64,000 nucleotides of DNA, taken from contig CM067348.1 in NCBI GenBank assembly GCA_034190875.2, positions 26,042,409 through 26,106,408 of the forward strand, in the 5' to 3' direction. The notes under the pieces are model-generated. The model was not told where the DNA came from, ran no database searches, and saw only the letters and a list, made by a program, of their open reading frames with translations. Of this stretch, positions 11,036 to 22,023 are shown piece by piece (the stretch's first letter is position 1; each line of letters begins with the position of its first letter). Origin of the DNA: Urechis unicinctus. Taxonomy: Eukaryota; Annelida; Polychaeta; Xenopneusta; Urechidae. A program made the position numbers and the translations under genes.

Positions 11036-12286
11036 ATGGAGTTTGATAACCCAATATTTGACAACGCAGTGCAGGAAGCTGGAAGAGAGGATGGGGTTCT
11101 CCCAGAGGCCCCTATCCCAGAGGCCCCTCTCCCAACTCAGGGTACTATAGGGGGGGGGGGCATTGAGATGGATACGTCTATACCACAGGGAGGCCGACTC
11201 GATATAGGCGCTGTCAATGATTACTACAATGCATTAGCTGAAACAGGTCACACACCAACCCTCGGCCGCGATTATACAAAGTTTGAACTTGTTGGACGAG
11301 AGTTACGTTTGAAGGACTACCCTAACATAATTATTACAAATTCTCGTAACAAAAAACCGCTTTCACTTCAAACAATAGCTAGTAAAGGTGATGGTTTGGG
11401 GTTCACTGAGTGGTCCCAACAAGCAGTGTCACAAAAGGCAGCAAAAGCCCTCTAAGGCGTTGACCAAGTAGCTGCTAAAGCCGCAGAGAATTTAGAAATG
11501 AGCGGCTCTGAAGCTAGGACCGGGAGAAGAAACAAGCTTCATAGAGGACCTTCATAACGCTATAGAAGACGTGGGTACACAGACAGATGGTCTGACATAC
11601 CGAGAGCTTGTAGGGCTTGGCAAGACGATGCAGACGCAGAGGGGTGAGCTGGTCAATAACCTAGCTAAGATAACCGAGATAGAAAGGGATATAGCCCGAC
11701 GGGAAACTAAAATGGCAAGTTTGGAGGAGGATGGGAGGGGTGAAAGTGGAGCATGGAGATTCCAAGCAAATGAGCTTGCTGAACTGCAGGATCTTTGTAG
11801 TGCATGTGTTGAGACTGCCTCTGTAAACCGAAAAATGCTGCGGTCCCAAATTAACCGCATAAGGGAAACGATCAACAGACTTCTTAACGAGGACACAACG
11901 CTAGCTGAGCGTGTACCCACCTTGTTCCAGGAGCAGGGCATAACAATCGCCTCCATCCTCACTGCGATGGCATTGGCAATCTCGACCCTAGTTGTTGCTT
12001 TGACCGTGGGAGGAGCACTAGTGCAACCCCGACACCTACACAGACGCCAGCTGATAACCCCAGTGTAAAGGAATGGATTAAAAAACAGCTGAACTCCTTG
12101 GCAAACATCCTAGCCGGTAAGGCAGCAGCTGCTCTCCCAGGAATCATTGGCTCCATCATATCATGGCTGCTTAAGTCATCTGCAAAGGTGGCTGGTTGGA
12201 TGGCAGAACATGTATGGGCCGCAGCTGTGGTGGTTGGGGGAGTTATTCTCCTGATACTCCGTGACCTACTACGTAGCATGCCATAG
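11036..12286 (+). pseudogene. Coiled-coil protein with hydrophobic C-terminus (Polinton 1)
   Basis: Plus-strand gene diverging from the major capsid gene. It begins MEFDNPIFDNAVQEAG and has a basic middle block (LVGRELRLKDYPNIIITN). A helical coiled-coil region of about 130 residues follows (LRSQINRIRETINRLLNED), then two hydrophobic segments near the end (ALPGIIGSIISWLL and AAAVVVGGVILLIL). This is a recurrent Polinton gene of unknown function. A homologous block occurs inverted in the second element at about 45940-46420. Part of a broken element. Confidence 0.75.
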
Positions 12287-13288
12287 CACATCTAAGCCTA
12301 TAGTTATTCCGCCTACAATAAGAGCGGTGTTCTCATCCTCGAGCGCCCCACGTAGACCTGTCTCAGCCACGCCGATAGGGGCCGGGCCTGGAGAGGGGAC
12401 TCCCATATCTGGCGGAGGGTCAAAGCTTCCTCTATCTGGAAGAGCAGCAACCGCGTTGACATCAGTATTGCTGCCGATCTGCTGTTCCTCAGTTGCAATG
12501 AAAATCAGATTGTTGTACCCAACAACGTTTCCAATGGCAAGGCTCATGTCCGACGGAGCCATTTAAAGGCCTGTTTCAAACACATAATCAACCTTTGAGG
12601 AAGCATTCTGGAGGACGTTATGATACCGTCGGATGGATGACGGAATGTCCACTGGGGAGTTGATGGCATCCTCAACGTTAGTCTGAAATTGTTTCTGAGC
12701 ATCAAAGGACGTGCCAACACCTAGTATCTCTGAGCGGGTCTGTGCTTGAGCACCAAGAATGGCCCAGACATAGGTCCGAATGCTGTCGTTGATCCGTGAG
12801 ATACCTGGGGATGTGAACCCCTCCAATTTTTCCAGGATGAAGATGCTCCAGGCGATGTTTGCCCACTCTTGGTGTTGCTTTATGAAATCAATGTGCAGCT
12901 TGCCGCCCTGGAAAACAAACCCGTTGGTTGATTTCTCAAAGGTTTGCCTGACGGATTCGTAGAGGTTGGTGTATCTGTAATGAGTGATCACCCGTACCTC
13001 GTGTGTTTCAGGGTCGGTGAAGTAGATCCGCTCTAAGCCCTGGTTACCGCCCTTTATCCTCCAGTCACTGTTTTCGTCAACCCCAAACTTGTAGCAGAGC
13101 CGGTGGTAGATTCTCTTGTCAAAGGTGTTGTTGGTGGCCGACCATGTGGCGTCATCCGGCAGTGTTATTCTCATTTCGTCTAAAAGTCTCCGGATTGTGT
13201 AGAAGACGTTGAACCTGTAGAGGTTACTTAGTGCTGAGGTGGTCCAGGGCAGAAACTCCACAGCCGCTTGTTGCACACCATACAACAA
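12269..13288 (-). pseudogene. Polinton structural-type ORF, candidate minor capsid protein (Polinton 1)
   Basis: Minus-strand gene read through ALSNLYRFNVFYTIRRLLDE, YHRLCYKFGVDENSDWR and IRTYVWAILGAQ, ending near a hydrophobic segment. The same protein is found in the second Polinton at 44690-45900 on the plus strand. Its conservation between the two elements and its place beside the capsid genes suggest a virion structural role, possibly minor capsid. I do not recognise a fold motif, so this is inference. Confidence 0.6.
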
Positions 13289-13289
13289 A

Positions 13290-13560
13290 GTTTACCTGGA
13301 GCCGCTTATGGGCTACATGGAATCGCTGGAAAATTCGTCAGTCGGCAACTGACCATCAAGGTAAAAAAACACGATCAGATCCGCATTCTTGCACAGAGCA
13401 AATTGAATACCATTGCTGACATTGTATAGACAGCACTTGAAGATGGTAATATCTCAGATCATGAGTATAAACTCGTTTTAGCTGAGGTCGCAAAATATAC
13501 AAAAATGAAGGGCAAAATAAAGCTAGATCTATAAAAACGCGCAAGACTGTTTCAACTGAT
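13290..13560 (+). pseudogene. Small hydrophobic/helical Polinton ORF (Polinton 1)
   Basis: Plus-strand remnant with LHGIAGKFVSRQLTIKVKKH and then helical sequence (HEYKLVLAEVAKYTKMKGKI). Its homologue in the second element is at about 43550-44010 on the minus strand. Proteins of this form, with a hydrophobic N-terminus and a charged helical tail, are common in Polintons of marine invertebrates. Function unknown. Confidence 0.6.
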
Positions 13561-13960
13561 GTAAAAGAATGCACTGATCCAGCGTAGAAAATACGAAGCA
13601 TTGGAAGGTATCAAACAAAAATTGGGTGCTTCTTTACCATTGAGTGGACTGTGAATGATATTGACCCGCCTCAATACATAAAATAAACCCGGTGTACGCG
13701 GACTTTTGTACACTGTATATACCGATCTATTGAATAAACGAGTGTACATGGTATGGAAATGAACACCTAAAGCATATTACTGAATAGATTATATGATAGA
13801 CGAAAACATGGATCTGGAGTGCAAACTGTGTGATATGGAGACTAAGTATGATAACATTGTGGAACACCTGAAGGACATGGTGAGAGATCTGGAGGTTAAA
13901 AACGATGATCTTATGGAGCGAGCGGAGTGTCTAGAGGGCCTCGTTAGCAGGTTGTGAACG

Positions 13961-14185
13961 GCACACTAGATCGACAACAAACTAGCCCATTGGCCCCGTT
14001 TGGGGGTCGGGTCCGAGAGTGCCCTTGGGTGAGCAAAAATCTTGTATAAGCTGCCAAAAAGGGTCAGAAGTATATATAGTAGGGGTACTGTGCCAGTACC
14101 GAAAAAAATCTTGTATAAGCTACAAAAAGGCCTGCAAACTCTTGTACAGGGACACTGCGCCAGAACCGCTATTATATATACTACT
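13961..14185. repeat. Right terminal inverted repeat of Polinton 1
   Basis: Inverted partner of 2446-2642. It ends CCGCTATTATATATACTACT, followed by GAC and then CTGACCC, which matches the heptamer flanking the left end. Confidence 0.88.
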
Positions 14186-14296
14186 GACCTGACCCCTTGA
14201 AACCATCAGAAACACTCGCATTGATGAAAATGGAGGAAATTTTTTATGTCTGACATTTCACTTTTTTTTATTTTATTTCTTTCTTGCTTTTCGTTG

Positions 14297-16076
<1,780 letters not shown>

Positions 16077-16284
16077 GCATGCTCTATGAAAACTCTACCT
16101 TTTGCCACAATTAGTTAGTGGTGCAACAATTTGTTGATTTCTTTAGCAAAAAATCTTCTTCTCTAACAGCGTAGACACTAAATATTGTTCCATTCTGTAA
16201 TTTCAATTTCTAACTAGGCACAAATCTTTCCTGTGCAAGTTGAATTTTTTAGTCATTTTCAATGCTATTTGTTCCAGCGTAGAG

Positions 16285-17654
16285 ATGAGTAAGCCAAACA
16301 ATACCACAGATTCCTCTGTGGTTCCACCAGGCCAACCTGGCTACACCCAGCCAACTACAGTCCTCGTAAGGACTGTATCTGAGCAGACTACACCTGTACA
16401 GACTGCACCCATGCTGACTGCACCTGTGCATACTACAAAACTTGATATAAGTTGTGACAAGAAGCAAACCCTAGGATTGGCCATTGGACAAATACTATGT
16501 GGATGTGTGTGCATCGTTGCCAATACTGATGGAATAGTCATTGAACAAAATTCAGATAGATCGTTTGTCGGCTATACAATGTGTTGTGGCGTTTTCGTAA
16601 GTGTTACCTCTTTATTTGCTGGATCAGAATCGTATGAACTCTTGAATGTGCACGAAAAAAAATGGAATTTATGTTCCAGTTATTTGTGGCAGGAGCTCGT
16701 GGCATTACTTACTACAAGAAAACGAGGACAAGACTACGGGTTTGACATCATATGTTACTAAACTCTTCTGTACCATCAGAAATAATGGAATGTGATTTGA
16801 TTCGAGGTTGCTGTCATCATTTTCATCACCCTCGCGATTTGACCTCAAATATTCACGTGATATAAAAACTGATAACTCTGATATTTGTGTTGACTTCAGG
16901 TCGTAGGTTTTTTAGCAATGACCATCATCTCGTGGTGCTTATGTTACGGGATGTTTGTATGGACCCCCGTCATCCCTTCAAGTGCTGAATGCATCCCCAT
17001 ATTGATTAGAAACAATTGCTACAGCGAGCCAAGTGTATTCTTTATACTCATTCTCTCAGTTGATCTGATCCGTTTATCTTTTTACAAGACATGTTGACTT
17101 TGACTTAAATGACAAAATATCCATTGTACCGCTATCTGACTGAAAACTTACATTCAACGCAATAACAAGCAATAGGTCTGTGTAATATACCACTTGTCTT
17201 GTGTATACTGACCAAGGTTACCCATCAGAATATTACAGTGTTCATTTTATAATCTGTTGTCTGCAATAGGATGTTAATGTTATGTGTTTTTGTGTGTGTA
17301 CTAGTACAGCCAAAAGTTTTCCAAGATGTTCTTATCATCGTTGTGGTTACTTTTTATCATCGTTTCCACTTTTGTCTGTTGGGCTATTTTCTCTGTCAGA
17401 GAGGTCCTAGTTGCATGGGTATGTACCCAACGACATATGAGTAGCCAGTATCGTTTGATTGATTATGACGTTAATGAAGAATATTGTTATGGATAATATC
17501 TGCATTTTCATGCTGCTGACTGTCTATGCTGATCTCTATGGAACGAGGACAGAAAACCATTGAAGCCACTAGGATCAACAACACAGCTAAGGAAACTGGG
17601 GGTGCTTCTCCACTGCATGCAGCAGTTGAACTACGCTCAGCCCCAGCATGGTGA
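16285..17654 (+). CDS. MS4A/CD20-like four-pass membrane protein, copy 1
   Basis: Predicted tetraspan plasma-membrane protein of the MS4A type. Coding exons read by hand: 16285-16596, 16680-16739, 16900 to about 17050, 17305-17418 and 17553-17654. Exons 1, 2, 4 and 5 are all phase 0; the end of exon 3 is uncertain. Exon 1 encodes a Pro/Thr-rich cytoplasmic N-terminus with QTAP-type repeats, then TM1 (LGLAIGQILCGCVCIVAN) and the start of TM2. Exon 2 is a 60-bp exon (LFVAGARGITYYKKTRTRLR). Exon 3 has TM3 and a Cys-containing loop, exon 4 has TM4, and exon 5 a short polar tail ending ELRSAPAW. The intron within TM2 followed by a roughly 57-60 bp exon is what I recall of vertebrate MS4A genes. 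The donor of exon 2 (GTTTGA) is weak. An acceptor (TTGTTCCAG) just before the ATG implies an upstream untranslated exon. This is the only copy of the three that reads cleanly. The family call rests on architecture and short motifs. Confidence 0.6.
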
Positions 17655-17773
17655 GCCAGCTATACGTTGATTGATTTAATGCAACGGCGTATTGAATATA
17701 CTCTCTCAACAAATCGTTGCTGTTCAGGTTGAATTTTTAAGTCATTTTCAATGCTATTTGTTCCAGCGTAGAG

Positions 17774-18943
17774 ATGAGTAAGCCAAACAATACCACAGAT
17801 TCCTCTGTGGTTCCACCAGGCCAACATGGCTACACCCAGCCAACTACAGTCCTCGTACAGACTGCACCTGAGCAGACTGCACCTGTGCAGACTGCACCTG
17901 TGCATTTAACAGAACTGTGGCAAAGATTTAACAGGAAGAGATTTCTACTGGGCATTCCAATTAATCTATACGCATGGGCGATGCTCTTTTTCTGTGTTGA
18001 TGAAGCAGTCGTTGTAAACGTTTCAATTCGATGGACTTACATCTATTATATTGGTCGTGGCGTTGTCGTAAGTCTTACCTCTTTATTTGCTTGAACAGAT
18101 TGTTTTCAACTCTTGAATGTTCACGAAAAAATACCAACTTTATGTTCCAGTTTATCTTTGCGGGAGCACTAGGAATTGCTATGAACACGAGATCAAGGAC
18201 AAGACTAATGGTTTGACATCATATGTTACTAAACTCTTCTGTACCATCGGAAATAATAGAATGTGATTTGATTCGTCGGTGCTGTCATCATTTCCATCAC
18301 CCTCGCGGTTTGACCTCAAATATTCAAGGGATATAAAAACTGATAACTCTGATGGTTTGTGTTGTCTTCAGGTCGTAGGTCTTATGGTAATGTCTATAAT
18401 CTCGGGGTGCTTATATTTGGGGATGTTTTTGTGTGGCCCCACCTCTTTCTTCCGAGTGCTGATTGCAGCCGCGTATCCGATAGAAATTGCTACAAGGAGG
18501 CAAGTGTTTTCATTATACTCGTTCATTTTATCAGTTGATCTGATTTTGTAATTTGTTGTCTGCAATCAGTTATTAATATAATTGGTATGTGTGTGTGTAC
18601 TAGTTTGGCCGAAACATCCTCACGGTGATCGTATCAGCGGCAGGGGTCTTTTTAGCAGCTATAAACGTCTGTTTTAATTTCTCTGTCATCGAGGCCAGGT
18701 TGCATGGGTATGTACCCAACGACATATGAGTAGCCAGTATCGTTTGATTGATTATGACGTTAATGAAGAATATTGTTATGAATAATATCTGCATTTTCAT
18801 GCTGCTGACTGTCTATGCTGATCTCTATGGAACGAGGACAGAAAACCATTGAAGCCACTAGGATCAACAACACAGCTAAGGAAACTGGGGGTGCTTCTCC
18901 ACTGCATGCAGCAGTTGAACTACGCTCAGCCCCAGCATGGTGA
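17774..18943 (+). pseudogene. MS4A/CD20-like protein, copy 2 (probably damaged)
   Basis: Second tandem copy, about 1,489 bases after copy 1. Exon 1 is 17774-18067 (98 codons, donor GTAAGT), exon 2 is 18151-18210 (60 bp, FIFAGALGIAMNTRSRTRLM), exon 3 starts at 18372, exon 4 is about 18604-18707 and exon 5 is 18842-18943. Exons 1 and 2 are clean. Exon 3 leaves the frame used by copies 1 and 3 after GCLYLG, and exon 4 has a length that does not restore phase with exon 5. The gene is therefore a recent pseudogene, a divergent isoform, or affected by sequencing errors. Exon 5 is identical to that of copy 1. Confidence 0.5.
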
Positions 18944-19062
18944 GCCAGCTATACGTTGATTGATTTAATGCAACGGCGTATTGAATATACTCTCTCAACA
19001 AATCGTTGCTGTGCAGGTTGAATTTTTAAGTCATTTTCAATACTATTTGTTCCAGCGTAGAG

Positions 19063-20209
19063 ATGAGTAAGCCAAACAATACCACAGATTCCTCTGTGGT
19101 TCCACCAGGCCAACATGGCTACACCCAGCCAACTACAGTCCTCGTACAGACTGCACCTGAGCAGACTGCACCTGTGCAGACTGCACCTGTGCATTTAACA
19201 GAACTGTGGCAAAGATTTAACAGGAAGAGATTTCTACTGGGCATTCCAATTAATCTATACGCATGGGCGATGCTCTTTTTCTGTGTTGATGAAGCAGTCG
19301 TTTAAACGTTTCAATTCGATGGACTTACATCTATTATATTGGTCGTGGCGTTGTCGATATTTTAAGTCTTACCTCTTTATTTGCTTGAACAGATTGTTTT
19401 CAACTCTTGAATGTTCACGAAAAAATACCAACTTTATGTTCCAGTTTATCTTTGCGGGAGCACTAGGAATTGCTATGAACACGAGATCAAGGACAAGACT
19501 AATGGTTTGACATCATATGTTACTAAACTATTCTGTACCATCGGAAATAATAGAATGTGATTTGATTCGTCGGTGCTGTCATCATTTCCATCACCCTCGC
19601 GGTTTGACCTCAAATATTCAAGGGATATAAAAACTGATAACTCTGATGGTTTGTGTTGTCTTCAGGTCGTAGGTCTTATGGTAATGTCTATAATCTCGGG
19701 GTGCTTATATTTGGGGATTTTTGTGTGGCCCCACCTCTTTCTTCCGAGTGCTGATTGCAGCCGCGTATCCGATAGAAATTGCTACAAGGAGGCAAGTGTT
19801 TTCATTATACTCGTTCATTTTATCAGTTGATCTGATTTTGTAATTTGTTGTCTGCAATCAGTTATTAATATAATTGGTATGTGTGTGTGTACTAGTTTGG
19901 CCGAAACATCCTCACGGTGATCGTATCAGCGGCAGGGGTCATTTTAGCAGCTATAAACGGTTTTAATGTCTCCTGCTATCGATGCCAGGGTGTCAGGGTA
20001 TGTACCCAACGACATATGAGTAGCCAGTATCGTTTGATTGATTATGACGTTAATGAAGAATATTGTTATGGATAATATCTGCATTTTCATGCTGCTGACT
20101 GACTATGCCGATCTCTATGGAACGAGGACAGACAACCATTGAAGCCACTAGGACCAACAACACAGCTCAGGAAACTGGGGGTGCCTCTCTACTGCAAGCA
20201 GAAGTTTAA
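19063..20209 (+). pseudogene. MS4A/CD20-like protein, copy 3 (damaged)
   Basis: Third tandem copy, 1,289 bases after copy 2 and nearly identical to it over most of its length. Exon 1 begins at 19063. Compared with copy 2 it lacks one G, giving a stop after FFCVDEAVV, and the exon 1 donor is replaced by GATATTTTAAGT. Exon 2 is 19445-19504, exon 3 starts at 19666, exon 4 is 19896-19997 (phase 0) and exon 5 is 20132-20209, ending LLQAEV. Exon 3 keeps the Cys-loop frame seen in copy 1 (SADCSRVSDRNCYKEASVF). Because copies 2 and 3 are broken at different places, each may be a true pseudogene, or the pair may be unmerged alleles or an assembly error. Confidence 0.5.
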
Positions 20210-20254
20210 CTACGCTCAGTCCCAGCATGGTGAGCCAGCTATACGTTGATTGAT

Positions 20255-22023
20255 TTAATGAATGCAATGGCATATTGAATAAACTCTCTCAACAAAGTCC
20301 AATACAACCCATGCACAGTCAGGTAAGAGTCTACGACACCTGAACAAATGCGATGCTATGGATAGGAGGCCTGCGCAGTTACAGCAATTCTCACTTTTAT
20401 GGCAATATTGAAGTGTTTTACTTGACCTTTCTAGTGTGTTATTATAAAAAAATGCTTTGAGCACGTTTTTTCTTTCCTCTTTTTATTAATTAATATTATT
20501 TCGAGAATGTGTGATATTCTGTATGCAAATTATTCCTTTATGACCCAGTCCAGAGCACTGCAATGGAAGCCATGGCGTCAACAAGCAATACAAATGTACC
20601 TGGAAACCCACCCACCTATAGGTAGTAAACACGAATAAGTCGAATGCGGCTAGGCATTCTACGTGGGCTGCTGTGGATGTGAAACTGTGTCCGCTCGACA
20701 GACCTCAGTCTATTGTGCATTTAATATAATGCCATACTGCTATATAACTAACAGTGCAACTTTAAAATTATTTAGCCTAATTATCCGCTTCAATATTGTG
20801 AATATAAGAAGATAAGGAGCAATTGATTCAGCAAGTACTTAGAGGACAATGTAAAAAAAAACTTTCACAAAGCCCAGCCACTTTCAGTTTGCACAACCAC
20901 TCAATGCAATACATAAAACAATACACAGATTACCTTCTCATTTAATGTACCTATAATCCACACAACAAGTCCAATAGTGATAACCCTTTACATCCATTCT
21001 TACACCAACGAACACAGGGTGCATAGTATAAGAACGTAGCTATATGTTCTAACAATACGAACGTCACAAGAGAAATGTTAATGTTGCTAATAATACTTAT
21101 ATGTGTTGGTAATCTAATTGGTTGCATCATCAGCATCATTGGCATTATGTTAAACTGCTAACAGTGATCGGGGGATTTTTTTCATGCGCTTTTTGGATTG
21201 ACTTTTTTTGTTGGTTATGCTAACAGGTATCGTAATAAACTTATTCATAATTAGTATTATGCCTGGTAAATTAATTCCATGATCGGGATTATTAATAATT
21301 TGTTATATATATTCATTGATACCATTGAAGCCAACTGATGGAGCTTGCTGTAGATTTACTGTCGCGCAGTGCTCTGGAATAATTCTTTATGTTACACAAA
21401 TGTGACTATTTTGTTTTGTGGAGAGGTGAAGCACTGGTCACCCAGGAATCTAAACAGACAGGCACACGTGACAGGCATGTTGGTCGTTAACGCCCCTCCC
21501 CCAGGCCTTTACGGCGTCCATTGTCTATTGTTAGTGGAATATCACACCTGCGTAGGGCTATTTGACAGCCCACATCACATAACCCAAGGAGTTAGGTGAC
21601 GTGCATACCAGAAATATAGAAGACTCAAAGCACCATTTCCGAGTTGTTTGTCTGAGGCTCACATGTAGCATCGGCTGTTTCTCATTGTCACACCTCTTTA
21701 TTACAGAGAAAATGTCACTTTCCATTTGTGATCTTTAACAAAGATAATTTTGTTCTGCTTAATGTGTGTTGTTATTTATAGTTCTCAATTATTGCAATCA
21801 ATATGAATACTCTACATGTATCAATTATAATTTAATGCAACATTGACACAATTCAACATTTATTCATCCAACAATTGATCCTTGCATGATCCAATATTTA
21901 AATAAGAACAAGGTTTAACAAGGGAATGAAATAGCAAGGCCATGTTTTATCTGATACCCACGATATGGCAGCTTTAATAACAAATTAAATATTTTTGTAA
22001 ATCCTTGATAAACAATGACCACA
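20255..22023. other. Intergenic, no gene seen
   Basis: AT-rich spacer between the MS4A-like cluster and the 3' end of PEX1. No supported exon, known repeat or clear polyadenylation context. Confidence 0.4.

Larger units (their letters stand above)
2446..14185 (-). mobile_element. Polinton/Maverick element 1 (broken)
   Basis: A large DNA element of about 11.7 kb, bounded by long terminal inverted repeats that begin AGTAGTATATATAATAGCGG on the left and end with the complement of that on the right. The heptamer CTGACCC lies at 2439-2445 and again at 14189-14195, close outside the ends. This suggests a 6-7 bp target duplication, although the right copy sits three bases off the TIR. Inside are the parts expected of the family: protein-primed DNA polymerase B, retrovirus-like integrase, packaging ATPase, double-jelly-roll major capsid protein and several small conserved ORFs. 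Most parts read on the minus strand; two blocks near the right end read on the plus strand. The coding parts are interrupted in roughly ten places and unrelated repeats sit inside at about 5.3-6.9 kb, so the element is a fossil. The inverted repeats still match well by eye, which suggests a moderate rather than ancient age. Confidence 0.93.
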
